A DNA stretch of 64,000 nucleotides from Schistosoma haematobium (taxonomy: Eukaryota > Platyhelminthes > Trematoda > Strigeidida > Schistosomatidae), in the NCBI RefSeq assembly GCF_000699445.3, contig NC_067195.1, positions 51,068,465 through 51,132,464 of the forward strand. The letters run 5' to 3'. Of the stretch, positions 54,181-64,000 are shown one piece after another; within the stretch, counting starts at the first letter, position 1, and every line of letters starts with the position of its first letter. Both the position numbers and the translations under genes were made by a program. The notes below the pieces were generated by a model, which was not told the DNA's origin, made no database searches, and saw only the letters and a program-made list of their open reading frames with translations.

Positions 54181-56489
54181 TAGAACGAAGTGTTAACTGT
54201 AAGATATTGAATTTGCTGTAGCATATTACAATCCGAAGTGTGTAATGAGTGGCTTTCCGCTAAGGAAACTCAAATCCTGGTACGATAGGGGTAAAATCCC
54301 TATAGTAGGTGACTTAAATGCACTACAATTTTCCTAGCTTTATTCCGGCACACTGGGGATTCTACCATATATGACCTACAAAACTCCTCCTATCCCTTGA
54401 ACAATCTTTGCACTGAAGATGCTACAGGTATTCGGGGTTTGAAAACTCTTTGACTAGTAACATCTAGTATGAATCGTACCCACCAAGTGAAATCAAAAGA
54501 CAAAAGCGAGTAGGTTCGAAGATATATTTGATAGGCTATCAATATATCGAGGATAGTCTGATCTAATCTAGCTAGCGATTGCGGGGCTTGTTGAGCACGG
54601 CGTTCCCACTCGTAATCTGGTGCGGGTGCATGACCGGGCGCCTTCAGCTAGGTGAGTCCATTAAGACTAATGTGGTCAGCATCCAATGTCGAAGACTTAC
54701 TGAGCTGTTTATTTTGGGGATCTATTTACCGCTGCAACACGCAGCGATGATGTCAGTCAAACAACTTTCCTCCCATCTTAAGGGAAACGAGATCATGAGG
54801 TCATCCTATACAAGTTCATGGTCGAGATGGCCTTTCAAGCAGTTGAGCCGGCCCATACAAATATATGGAAGGCAGATATGAACGCAATCAACTTCGCAGC
54901 TTCGGCTGAAAACCAGAAAATTGACTCAGGAGCGTCAGTAGAAGAGACATGGTCTCACTTCCGACAGTTGCACAATCAGGTAACTTAACCTTTTGTGCCC
55001 TGAACAGTCCCAAAGAAGAAGAGACACGGCCATCGCTAAATAGGCCGGGAGATTCGACGTTTATCAAGACAAAAGAAGAAATGTTGGAGCACCGCCATCG
55101 GCCTTTGCACAGTCAGTACGATGGAACGCTGCAGGTGTGTGCGAAGTAAATGGGTAATTACAATCTGAGATGCTCATCAGGAATACGAAAAACAGTTGGC
55201 ACAATCTGTAATCAAGCAGCCTAAGAGACTCTTCTTGTACACAAATTAGAGAACAAGGACGCGGCGTTGGATTCTCAGCTTAATAAGGAAGGGAGTGTGT
55301 CTGAAATGACAGACGAAAATCACGAAGAAGCAGAGGCTACGGTAAACTATTTTGGGGCCGTTTTTACTCAGAGGCCTCTTCCTGACGTGGAACCAGACTC
55401 AAATACACAATCTTGAAGTCATCTGCTCACTGTAGACTTCGACTGAGACGATCTACATAAAGCTCTTAGCACTTTAGACACGGAAAAGTCAACAGGACCG
55501 AATGAATCACACCCTGAAATCTCTAGACAAATAGCACAAAATATCTTTGCCCCACGAACTACGATATTCAATATGTCGCCTGGCCAAGGTGAGTTACCAA
55601 CAGACTGGATGAATGCGGTTGCCACTGCATTACATAAAACATTATCATGACAACTCCCATCAAACTACAGACGTACCGGCCTCTCCATTGTCGTAGTTAA
55701 ATTACTAGGAAGAGTAATCTAAAAATCTGGCTAGAAATCACGGGAGACGCAGATGCATGTTCACTTTGAACAGACATAGATATTTTGATTAGCTGGTCTG
55801 AAGAATGGCTGGTGTATATCAACGCAGCTAAGCGTATTTGCACGCACTTTGAGGATGTAAAGGGAAATGTGTATAGCAGACGGAAAGTGCCAGTACTCGT
55901 AGTTCGGCCCCACAAGGATCTTAGGGTGACAGCGATCCATGATCCAAAGATCACAGTCCACTGCCGTGAGGTTGCAACTAAGTGGCTTAGAACCCTACGG
56001 GGTTTAGAACAGACACTCACCACGTTAAATACTACCCTGTTCTCTATAGTACGAAATTAAAACTTGAAAACTGCACTCAAGCTGCAAGCACTTGTTCAAA
56101 AAGTTGACTTGGAAAAAGTACAGAGGGCAGCTACCCGTGCAATTCCAGAACTCCGGGGTTTACCATATAAAGAGCGGCTTGAGAAGCTAGATCTCTTTGC
56201 TCTGTGCTATTGCAGATTAATAGGTGGTCTGATTTTGATGTACAGAACATTAAGAAATGATTTAGGACCTGATATATACTTTGTTTTACTTCCTACAAGA
56301 TTAGAACAACTCAGAATACATAGCGGGCGAGTAGAGAGGTTGAGAATGAACAAGATACTCGCGGCATGCAGGTTTTCACACTTAGTCATCTATTCTTGGA
56401 ACCTGTTACTCGAAGCAGTGTCTGCACCTTCAATTGACTCATTCAAAAGAAGACTAGGCACTCACATAAGGTTACTAGAAAAGAACTAA
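54180..56489 (+). pseudogene. Decayed CR1-like element with palm deleted
   Basis: Endonuclease hint PIVGDLNA near 54.3 kb; middle ENKDAALDSQLNKEGSV; RT fingers ALSTLDTEKSTGPNESHPEI, PTDWMNAVATALHK, YRRTGLSIVVVKLLGRVI (55.26-55.72 kb); then directly the region after motif C (ISWSEEWLVYINAAK) and a well-kept C-terminus (KVQRAATRAIPELRGLPYKE, SIDSFKRRLGTH) to 56489. Motifs A, B and C are missing, an internal deletion of several hundred bases. Confidence 0.75.
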
Positions 56490-56739
56490 CCAATGCCGTA
56501 GGTCTTCTGCCCTTACTCCACAAATATGAAATCTAAATCTCAATATGAATTGCTTTATGAGCTCTTTTATCTCCTATACTAAATGTATGTCCTCTTATAT
56601 GTAGTAGTACTGAATCTAATACGTGATGAAGAGGATTATGGGTCAAACGTTTACTCTACGAACCTTCCCGTCTTTTTTCTATCGAACTACTTCTAAGGTT
56701 ACTATTTCCTCCTTGGAGTGAGGATGCACAAAGTGAATG

Positions 56740-57013
56740 TTTTCCAGAAAAGGATTTAGATAAGGACAAAAAGCAGTTCTATCGACGTCTTAGAGGTGAC
56801 CTTATGACATATGGCATCCTAAAAACTTCTCGGCATCCCCTTAGATACCTACTTAAGCCCAGTCTCAACACAAACCTTAGGGGTGACACCCAGAAACTGA
56901 AGACAAAGAATGGCAGCACGAACTGTAGGCACACCTACTCCTCAAGAGTAGTCAAGTGCAGTAATTTTCTTCAGGCTGAGCTAGTCCAAACGACTTCCCA
57001 GGTGTTTTCATGA
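56740..57013 (+). pseudogene. CR1-like RT C-terminal fragment
   Basis: Encodes RRLRGDLMTYGILKTSRHPL, NLRGDTQKLKTKNG and YSSRVVKCSNFLQAE, the conserved end of CR1-type RTs. It is a different family from the piece that ends at 56489. Confidence 0.65.
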
Positions 57014-58690
57014 GGAAGACTTGACACACTCTCAGGGACTAAGGACAGTATCTCGTTATGATTCACTAACAGTTTTTTCTTTTTCATCGTTAAATATACT
57101 AAAGTTCCTACCTGGAGGCATCGGTGATCCATCTCTACAAGTTACAGAAGCTCGGTTAGTGAAAGTTTCTATTCCATCCATAACCACTTGAAACCATTTG
57201 AAATAGTCCCAATGTCAGGCTACTCAATATTCTGGAATGAGACCTCAAAACAGTGCTTTATCGGTTATAGGATAGTAATGATATCGCATCACACAAGCTG
57301 ATACCCTGGTCCTTTTTCGCGATGAAGAGTGTAGGGCCTTTACAACCCAGGAAGTACTAGGCTAATGGAGTATCATTACCGTTCACTATTGGGGTCCTCT
57401 ATTTGCTGGTACTGAAATGGAGGAAGTTCTTATTAGTACAATCGTACACCATATTCAAGTTTTCGTGCATGAGATAAAGTATCAGCTGGATCTGGCATCT
57501 GTCTCTAACTCTTAAAATCCTTTGTGTAAAACAGTTTGGGAGTCTAAGTCACCATGCAAATCGTTAATAGACGATAAGAATACAAATGGAACAGGTATTG
57601 AGCCTCGTGGCACTCTGTTTATCACAAAGATCAAACCAGACAAGCACACGATGAGTAAGCACACTGGAAAACAGGTGATGATGGGGAATGTATGCGCTTT
57701 TATGAGTCTTAATCGATAAGTGAGTAGTCATTGACTGTCTGTGTTTACGACCAGTAAGAAAATAGATGCAGGTTAGAATTTAAATATCCGTCCAATTAAA
57801 ATGACACACTGGATACATAGTAAATCGAATGTCTATATTACGGCACGAGGTAATGAAAATATAATGGGCATGACTTCGCCCTTCCTATGTGACCTGGTAA
57901 GATAGATCACAAGACGAAAAGCTGAAGTAAACTTAACATGCATCCATTAATACTTATTGTTTTGAAGTAGAGGAGTCGACGTTTAACTATATCAATCAAA
58001 ACCCTTGCAAACTGAAAACACTGTCGGATTTACCCCAAAACTGACTAAGGGTCAAGCAATTATAATAAACATGAGTTGGAGATGTACTCCACTTGGTTAA
58101 AACTTATGTTCTCCCTGGTAATCACATAAGCATCATCCATTGTTAATCATCTTGTAAAGACTTACCTAGCCGAAGACATCTTACAGCACCACATCACCTA
58201 TAATTGCGGCACATAGGCTTATTGTCACTACATCTCAATGAAATCGTATTCCGTCTTATACTAAACTGATACTTGCAACTAACTCGTATGTACCATCAGC
58301 CAGTAGGTATGAATATAAATAATAGTCTATGACAGATCAGAACATTGGGTCTAAAGCACGTCTCTTACGATTACACTCATGTTTAACAAATTCCTCCTAG
58401 CTGTCTGTCCAAAATTCACATAATAATCACTTTTCACGTAATAAAAAACTGTTTTTGATAACCATGGATATGTATTAGTTGTATTACTAAATTCTATCAC
58501 GGTCAAATAAAAATGAAATCGAGAAAATCTCCCCGTAACTAAATAAACCGTATCAAACTATCTGGAACACTAGTCTGAACTCTTCTCCACGGTAATACTT
58601 TTGTTCGATCAGTTAGTCTACTAATGCAAATGTAATTGGAAGTCAACTCATAAGAACAGCTTACTGGCATAAACGTCATTTGATTTAATA
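57014..58690. other. Unassigned, possibly decayed element
   Basis: Base composition is less AT-rich than true spacer, suggesting old transposon sequence, but I recognise no domain in any frame. Confidence 0.35.
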
Positions 58691-58694
58691 ATTT

Positions 58695-59700
58695 AAAATG
58701 TACCTATGGGTAGCCCTTTCGGGCCTCTCTTAGCTGACGTTTTTACGTCATATGTGAAAAATATGACAAGTGAGCTTATTAGTGAGGCAACTCTATATAG
58801 AAGATACATGGACGGTATTCTAATTATATTTGATAAGGATTTTGATGTTTACCGATTACTGGATAAATTCATTGGTGTTCAGGATGATATTGTGATGACA
58901 TATGAACCAGAAAGTAATGGTCAGTTGCCTTTTTAGACATACTTTTAAGTAGAAGGGATGATGGCACTATTAGACGGTTAGTGTATAGGAAACATACTTG
59001 AACCGGACAATACTTAAATTTCCATAGTTTTTGTCCATTGCAATACGAGCGAGGCCTGATTAAGTGTCTCTTTTACAGGACTCAAAGAATTTGTACCTTT
59101 GACGCGTTGGAAAAAGGTGAAAAGATATTGACTGACACGTTAATAGCAAATGGTTATCCAATAAAGTTTATTAATAGGTGAAAAGTCAGTTGATGCCAAG
59201 ACCTCTTGTTTATTTAGCTCCAAAGAAAAAAGTTTATATCAGTTTACCATATAGAGGCAAATCCAACAGCATAGTTTTAAGACAGAGATTGAAAGCAGCC
59301 ATCGAGAATACCCATTATGCTGCTCAGTTGGTTGTGATTAAAAAGTCTAAGCCCATGATTCCTAATAGACCCAAAAAATGCACTAATGATTGCGCCACGT
59401 CCCATTGTATTTACCAATTTACATGTTTGTGTGGACACATGTACATAGGGAGGAGTAATCGAACACTGTAATCAAGAGTCATTGAACATGTGCTTGGATG
59501 GCTTCAAAATCAATGTGTGTTAAATGACCCGATCAATGTGGGAGTTAGAAAACCAGATTCATTGATAGCGAAACATATAATTGAAAATAGGCACACAATT
59601 GACATTAATACAGCTTTTAGAACGCTGTATAGAAGTTGTCAAGGACGAATTCTTAAGATTATTGACTAGGTTTATTGGCTATTCGTGAATTTAAACCCCC
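58695..59700 (+). pseudogene. Penelope-like element 3' end: RT motif C and GIY-YIG endonuclease
   Basis: Begins GSPFGPLLADVF (motif B of Penelope RT), then YRRYMDGILI where YxDD is expected, a thumb part (KCLFYRTQRICTFDALEKGE), a LPYRGKSNSI block, and a GIY-YIG domain: HCIYQFTCLCGHMYIGRSNR followed (after a stop) by RVIEHVLGW and HIIENRHTID. Stops at several points; 5' truncated. Penelope-like elements with this domain order are known from schistosomes. Confidence 0.82.
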
Positions 59701-61550
59701 CTTATGCGTACAAAAACAATTTTTTGTGACCTTTTATTTAACTTGGTAATCCTTAAATCATTTTATGGCTTAGGATAACACGACAATTTCTTATTCTTTC
59801 TCCCCCATTTGTTATTTTACTTGAACTTTTATTTAATTGACCTTTATTAATTTTCATATAAAAATGCCTTGACAAGTATATGTGTGGCCAGATTGTTCGA
59901 AATGTATAGCGCAAATACATCACATCTTTCAGATAAACTCCGTCTTCTCACTGTTCTATCGAAATCTATAAAAGGAATTAATTGCTTTAATAATTTAAAC
60001 CGAATATAATACCAATTTTAACATTTCTACAATATTGATTGTTTTCAATATTTCTAAATAGGAAATGCCACTAACCTACGGCTATCACTATGCATCTGAT
60101 GGTGAATTATTAAAATTTCCCCACACGGAATCATTTTATTCCCATTTTTAGCCCAAATAATCTTCAACCTGTTATATCCTAGTGAAGATTACATTACGAG
60201 TAACGTCTGAGACTTATTAATGGACTATTAGTATTTATATATTCTCATGGTATAAGTATTCAGTAACTAGATTATGTGTATCTATATTGCCCTTGTTATA
60301 AGCTTTATTCTGACCTATATAATAATAATAATTTATTCTCAGATAACAGTTTGTTACATGAGGCATGCCAGTTTACAGGCAAGATCAGATTGTTAAAAGT
60401 GATACAATATCCACTGTAATAAATTACTTAGCTGGGTTGATAATTTATAAGGTATGAATGCAGATGGTTTTAGTCAGTATCAAAGTTGGCGCGCTTCATG
60501 GAAGTGGCGTTGCGACGTGCAACTGATGGTCAAGGATAGATCCATTGAAGGTGGGAGCTTCTAGAAATCGCAATCTTATATCCCCTTCGGAATATCTGAG
60601 GCTTTAAAGATGGTGCAGGATGAAGTCACCCGCTGAAAAAGGGAGCAAGTAAAAGAAAGGGTGGGAGGCAGAGTAGCCAATGTTCATGAAAGAAAATTTA
60701 ATGTATGGCTACTCAGTCTAATTTTCTTTTACTAGAGTATTTACTAAGCAAGAGAATTCTAATAGGTTAAAGAAAATAAGTGTGAACAACGTATGGGTGG
60801 ATAAACAGCTGACAAACGGAAGTGGTTCAGAAAGGAGCTGAGAGCATGGGTCGTTGTTATAAAATATAGTGCAAAAACAGTATTGTGATACACAATTGGC
60901 TATCTCCCTTTTTTCGAAGCTATTGGAGCCTTTTTATTTATTAATTAACTTTTTTTTATAGATTTTATACGGTCTTGAGTAGGCTTTGTATTTTAGTGAA
61001 TTGTCTAGTTTGCTTTTAATAGGACTACTGGGTAGGAAGTGAAACCAGTTCAACGTTCTAAACACGATTTAATGAGGTATTTTGTATGATAAATCAGCAT
61101 CAATACCATAAGCTCATGACATCCTACTAGACCATAAGGAGCCGTAATTAAACAAAATGTTCTGCCCTACAGACATGGGTGGATTGAAGTTATCTCCCCA
61201 ACATCATGTTTGCTAGTCAGTAACGTCACCCTCCCTCCTTCTGTGATATCAGGCTCTCTTACATTTGTGGTAAGTATGAATACTGCTTTAATCAAAGTCC
61301 GTGGTTGGAATACACTGTCTCTACTAGTTCCATGTTACAAGCAAGTCAGAGAATTTGTATTATGGGTTAGATGCCCATTTATTATATCACACTGCTATGG
61401 AGATAACTAACAGTTAAAGAAAGTAAGGACTAACAGTAAATCAAAGGATATGAAAGAGTATATAATTACAAAAAAAATTAGGGTAAGAAAAATGAAACAT
61501 TGAGCAGCTCACAAGACTTTATTACCAATTTTGAGCTTTGTATGATCGGC
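59701..61550. other. Penelope 3' UTR and unassigned sequence
   Basis: The first ~280 bp may be the 3' UTR of the Penelope copy. A GC-richer stretch at about 60470-60700 looks like an unidentified repeat. No coding region is recognised. Confidence 0.35.
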
Positions 61551-61599
61551 CTTAGTAGATCAGCATCCATAATATTAGTGAGTTATGACTCAAAGAGAC

Positions 61600-61957
61600 A
61601 GCCGATTATATGACAGTGACTTATCGATCGGACCAAGGATTCAGAGACTCGATAGTCTATTCTGGTCCGTTGTCCCCAACTCTGCTAACTCGATCAGAAA
61701 GTCTGGGTAAGGTGTAGAAAGTGTATTCTACAGACAAACAGCAGATAACAAGTCAAGTCAAGCACACAAATCAAGCGTATTTATACAAATATTTACAATC
61801 GATATTGTCATGGAAGATCTTTGAACATTAATCAACAATTGACTGCTATTTGAACATTTAATCGATAGTTCATCAATTGGCCTATCTGCACATTTAATCG
61901 ATAAGTAAATTACAAAATTTGAGTTTTGGGGATCTATCGTCCCCAACACTACTTGTG
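61600..61957 (-). repeat. Possible LTR or promoter region of an unidentified LTR element
   Basis: On the minus strand it starts TGTTGGGGACGATAG near 61957 and has a TATA-like TGTATAAATACGC near 61778-61790, and a second GTTGGGGAC copy near 61675. Start and TATA fit an LTR U3, but neither the second LTR nor a target duplication is visible. Confidence 0.3.
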
Positions 61958-62199
61958 ATAGAAAAAAAGGCATGAGACTTGGGAAGAATAATGTATATTT
62001 AACCTGTAGAGAGATTCGGGAATTGAAAGTGAGAGTTGCGAGCATTAGGCCATGATTAATGAACAATGAATAATAGGAAGGGATAAGCCATATGTTTTGT
62101 AATTCAGTTATATCCATATTAATAACAGTCGGGCTCGTTATATTGATTTTCTGTCTATATATTAGGCGATTCATAATAAAGTGCCTCATTGGTGGGCGG

Positions 62200-62710
62200 G
62201 AGTTCAAGGAAAGGTTGAAGCTCTTTAGAGTCTAGAAACAGGGTTATTAGCTTTTTGAATCTGGTAAAAGTGCCACAGTTACGGATAAGTATTGGCAGCC
62301 TGTTCCACAATAAACTACACCGTACAATAAAACTTACAACGCATTTGTTTTTGGTGTTTGATGGTAAGTGTATGTGCGTTGTTTCTAAGTCTATAGGCTG
62401 GGTCGTGGGTCATAGTCGGACAGGAGGTTAGAAGGGAGAGCCCATATATCGCTTTGTAGAGAAATATTAAATTGTTCTTTAGCCTAAGGTGCCACAAAGG
62501 TTCTAAAGAGATGTGCTTACATCTATCTGTGTAATCGAGATTCTAATTACATCCTAGCAGTTGGCGTGTGAAACGTCTTTGAACGTCTTCTACTCTTATC
62601 TTGTCTGTGATATTCATATTAGAAAAGACAAAAGAGCAGTATTAAGGGAGGGCCGTACACATATTTTGTAGAGAGTAAGCTTAGCCTCTGCTGTGAAATT
62701 TCTCATTATG
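62200..62710 (-). pseudogene. CR1/jockey-like RT C-terminal fragment
   Basis: The minus strand reads AEAKLTLYKICVRPSLNTAL, then DKIRVEDVQRRFTRQLLGC, DYTDRCKHISLEPLWHLRLK and NLIFLYKAIYGL, then a Cys/Gln-rich end. This is the C-terminal block of CR1/jockey-type RTs, with in-frame stops. It lies between a Gypsy pol and an LTR-like piece. Confidence 0.65.
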
Positions 62711-62854
62711 AAACTATGATATTCTAATTATCGTATGAACTAGGAATTCCAGGATTAACGCAATTCAATCAAGAAGACACAGACACAAACGAATGTATTG
62801 TATTTAGAATTCGAAATCAAGCATTCAACCAGTACAAAGGTATCATTAGTTCAT

Positions 62855-63330
62855 TCAAACACCACATCCGCCATAGCTTAAATTGGAGTCTGGGTGTTTG
62901 TAATCAATCGTACGTCTTCTTCTCAAATTCACCCTGAGTCTGTCTGACATTGTATTGGATAAGGATTCTGTATTATCTAGAATATGCTCATTAGCATTAG
63001 AATTAACAATCGAAATTGGAACTGACTCACCTGATACCTGAAATTGTATTTGATCTACATGTCGACTGTGTGTACTTAAGTCATCGATGTCTAGAATTCG
63101 CACCATCGATTTTCCGACATTCTTCAGAACAATACCCGTAGACGGTCGAAGATCATTTCCTCGATTGTATGTAACTTCTGCAGACTCCAAACATCTCATA
63201 TTCGACCGAAGAATTCTTCCTTTCAATAGCTTCGCTGGAGTCTCCTTCGTCACCGAATGTCTGGCATTTCTATATTGCAATAGAAAGGTATCTACTTCCC
63301 TCTCCAGCTCATTAAATGTTGAGGGGCTAT
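62855..63330 (-). pseudogene. Gypsy-type pol C-terminus (after a frameshift)
   Basis: Continuation of the integrase: the ELEREVDTFLLQYRNARHS and TPAKLLKGRILRS segments, then a less conserved tail with RPSTGIVLKNVGKSMVRILD (a chromatin/DNA-binding-type C-terminal domain) and a stop at 62855. A one-base shift near 63.32 kb separates it from the catalytic core. Confidence 0.8.
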
Positions 63331-64000
63331 AGAATCAATAGCAGTCTTTAATGCCCTAACAAAATTCTCTGCCTGACCATTAGAACACGGATGTCTGGGA
63401 GCAGTAAACAGATGTTTGCACCCTATACCGTTCAACCAGGTAGTGACTGCATCTGCAGCAAAATGTGAGCCATTATCAGTCACCAACACCATGGGAACCC
63501 CTTCTCGACTAAACACCTTTCTTAATGCTTGTATTGTGAAATCAGAATTTGGTGAAGTTGTGAAAAAAACTTCAGGCCACTTTGAAAAAGAATCAATGAC
63601 TACTAGTGCGTAGTATTTACCAAGAAATGGTCCACAATAGCCTGCATGAATCCTCTGCCAGGCCTCAGACGATACTGGCCATGGCACCCACTTCGAAGGA
63701 TGATTTTTCAACTGATGACATCTCTCACAATTGTTTGCCGTACGACATATATCTGCATTTATCCCTGGCCACCAGCATGTGAGCCTTGCCAAGGACTTCA
63801 TTTTCTCAACACCTAAATGACCACTATGAAGATCTTCAAGAACAGATTTACGCAATGAAGGAGGAATGACAACACGATCATTTAAACACAGAATACCATC
63901 AGGAGTAGTAGATAGCTCATCCCGCTTTGAAAAATAGATAGGAAATCTACGTTTCAAATTAGCATTCCAACCTTTCCTTATAGCACTGAGTATACATCCA
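63330..64000 (-). pseudogene. Gypsy-type (Ty3) integrase, continues past the window edge
   Basis: The minus strand encodes the linker (YFSKRDELSTTPDGILC), a His-His-Cys-Cys zinc domain (DLHSGHLGVEKM, CERCHQL), and the core. The second and third catalytic residues are present (VTDNGSHF; SNGQAENF). Where the first Asp is expected (His-x-Asp-x-x-Gly-Pro) the sequence is HAGYCGP, so it is Gly. The frame is open to the window edge; upstream RNase H and RT lie beyond 64000. Confidence 0.88.

Noticed and set aside
57522..57719. Short + ORF with a polar sequence
   Set aside because: No similarity or splice context; the region looks like decayed transposon DNA.
61758..62207. 149-codon minus-strand ORF
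   Set aside because: No domain is visible, it overlaps LTR-like and CR1-like sequence, and the composition matches noncoding DNA.

Overview
This is a stretch of trematode nuclear DNA, almost certainly from a Schistosoma species. It is AT-rich, its host genes are split into small exons by long introns, and it is packed with retroelements typical of schistosomes: RTE-clade (SR2/SR3-like) and CR1-clade (SR1-like) non-LTR elements, Gypsy and Penelope relatives, and tRNA-like SINEs that carry hammerhead ribozymes. I cannot fix the species from the sequence alone.

Two host genes are supported and they converge. On the + strand, the 3' half of a choline O-acetyltransferase gene runs from about 9.4 to 31.0 kb. 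It has six clear exons plus a probable 6-nt micro-exon and encodes the last ~330 residues; the 5' half lies upstream of the window or was not found. The three residues that separate choline from carnitine specificity are all of the choline type. On the - strand, a complete three-exon gene for the complex I accessory subunit NDUFB4 (125 residues) runs from 53.64 down to 40.41 kb. Its introns are filled with nested retroelements. Between the two genes (31-40.4 kb) there are only repeats and AT-rich spacer.

Layout: 1-9.4 kb is noncoding, with two LTR-like repeats and hammerhead SINEs. 9.4-31 kb holds the acetyltransferase exons; its 11.3-kb last intron carries a truncated RTE copy (20.4-21.3 kb) and a nearly intact 3.94-kb SR2-type element (24.85-28.78 kb), both with target-site duplications. 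31-40.4 kb is intergenic repeat. 40.4-53.6 kb is NDUFB4: intron 2 holds an old SR2-type copy interrupted by an LTR-like repeat and by a 3.07-kb RTE insertion, and intron 1 holds a decayed CR1-type copy. 53.7-64 kb is a retroelement graveyard: CR1 fragments, a Penelope 3' end with a GIY-YIG domain, and a Gypsy pol running off the window edge.

The most interesting signals are catalytic RNAs inside mobile DNA. Two distinct tRNA-headed SINE families carry hammerhead cores, six of which keep the conserved core. Separately, the 5' terminus of the young SR2-type element, starting at the first base after its target-site duplication, can be drawn as an HDV-like nested pseudoknot in which the expected catalytic C is a U. 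Other notable points are the micro-exon with a 39-nt stop-free intron, a SINE with an inverted 5' segment, a three-part SINE/SINE/RT chimera, and catalytic-site losses in the Gypsy integrase and Penelope reverse transcriptase.
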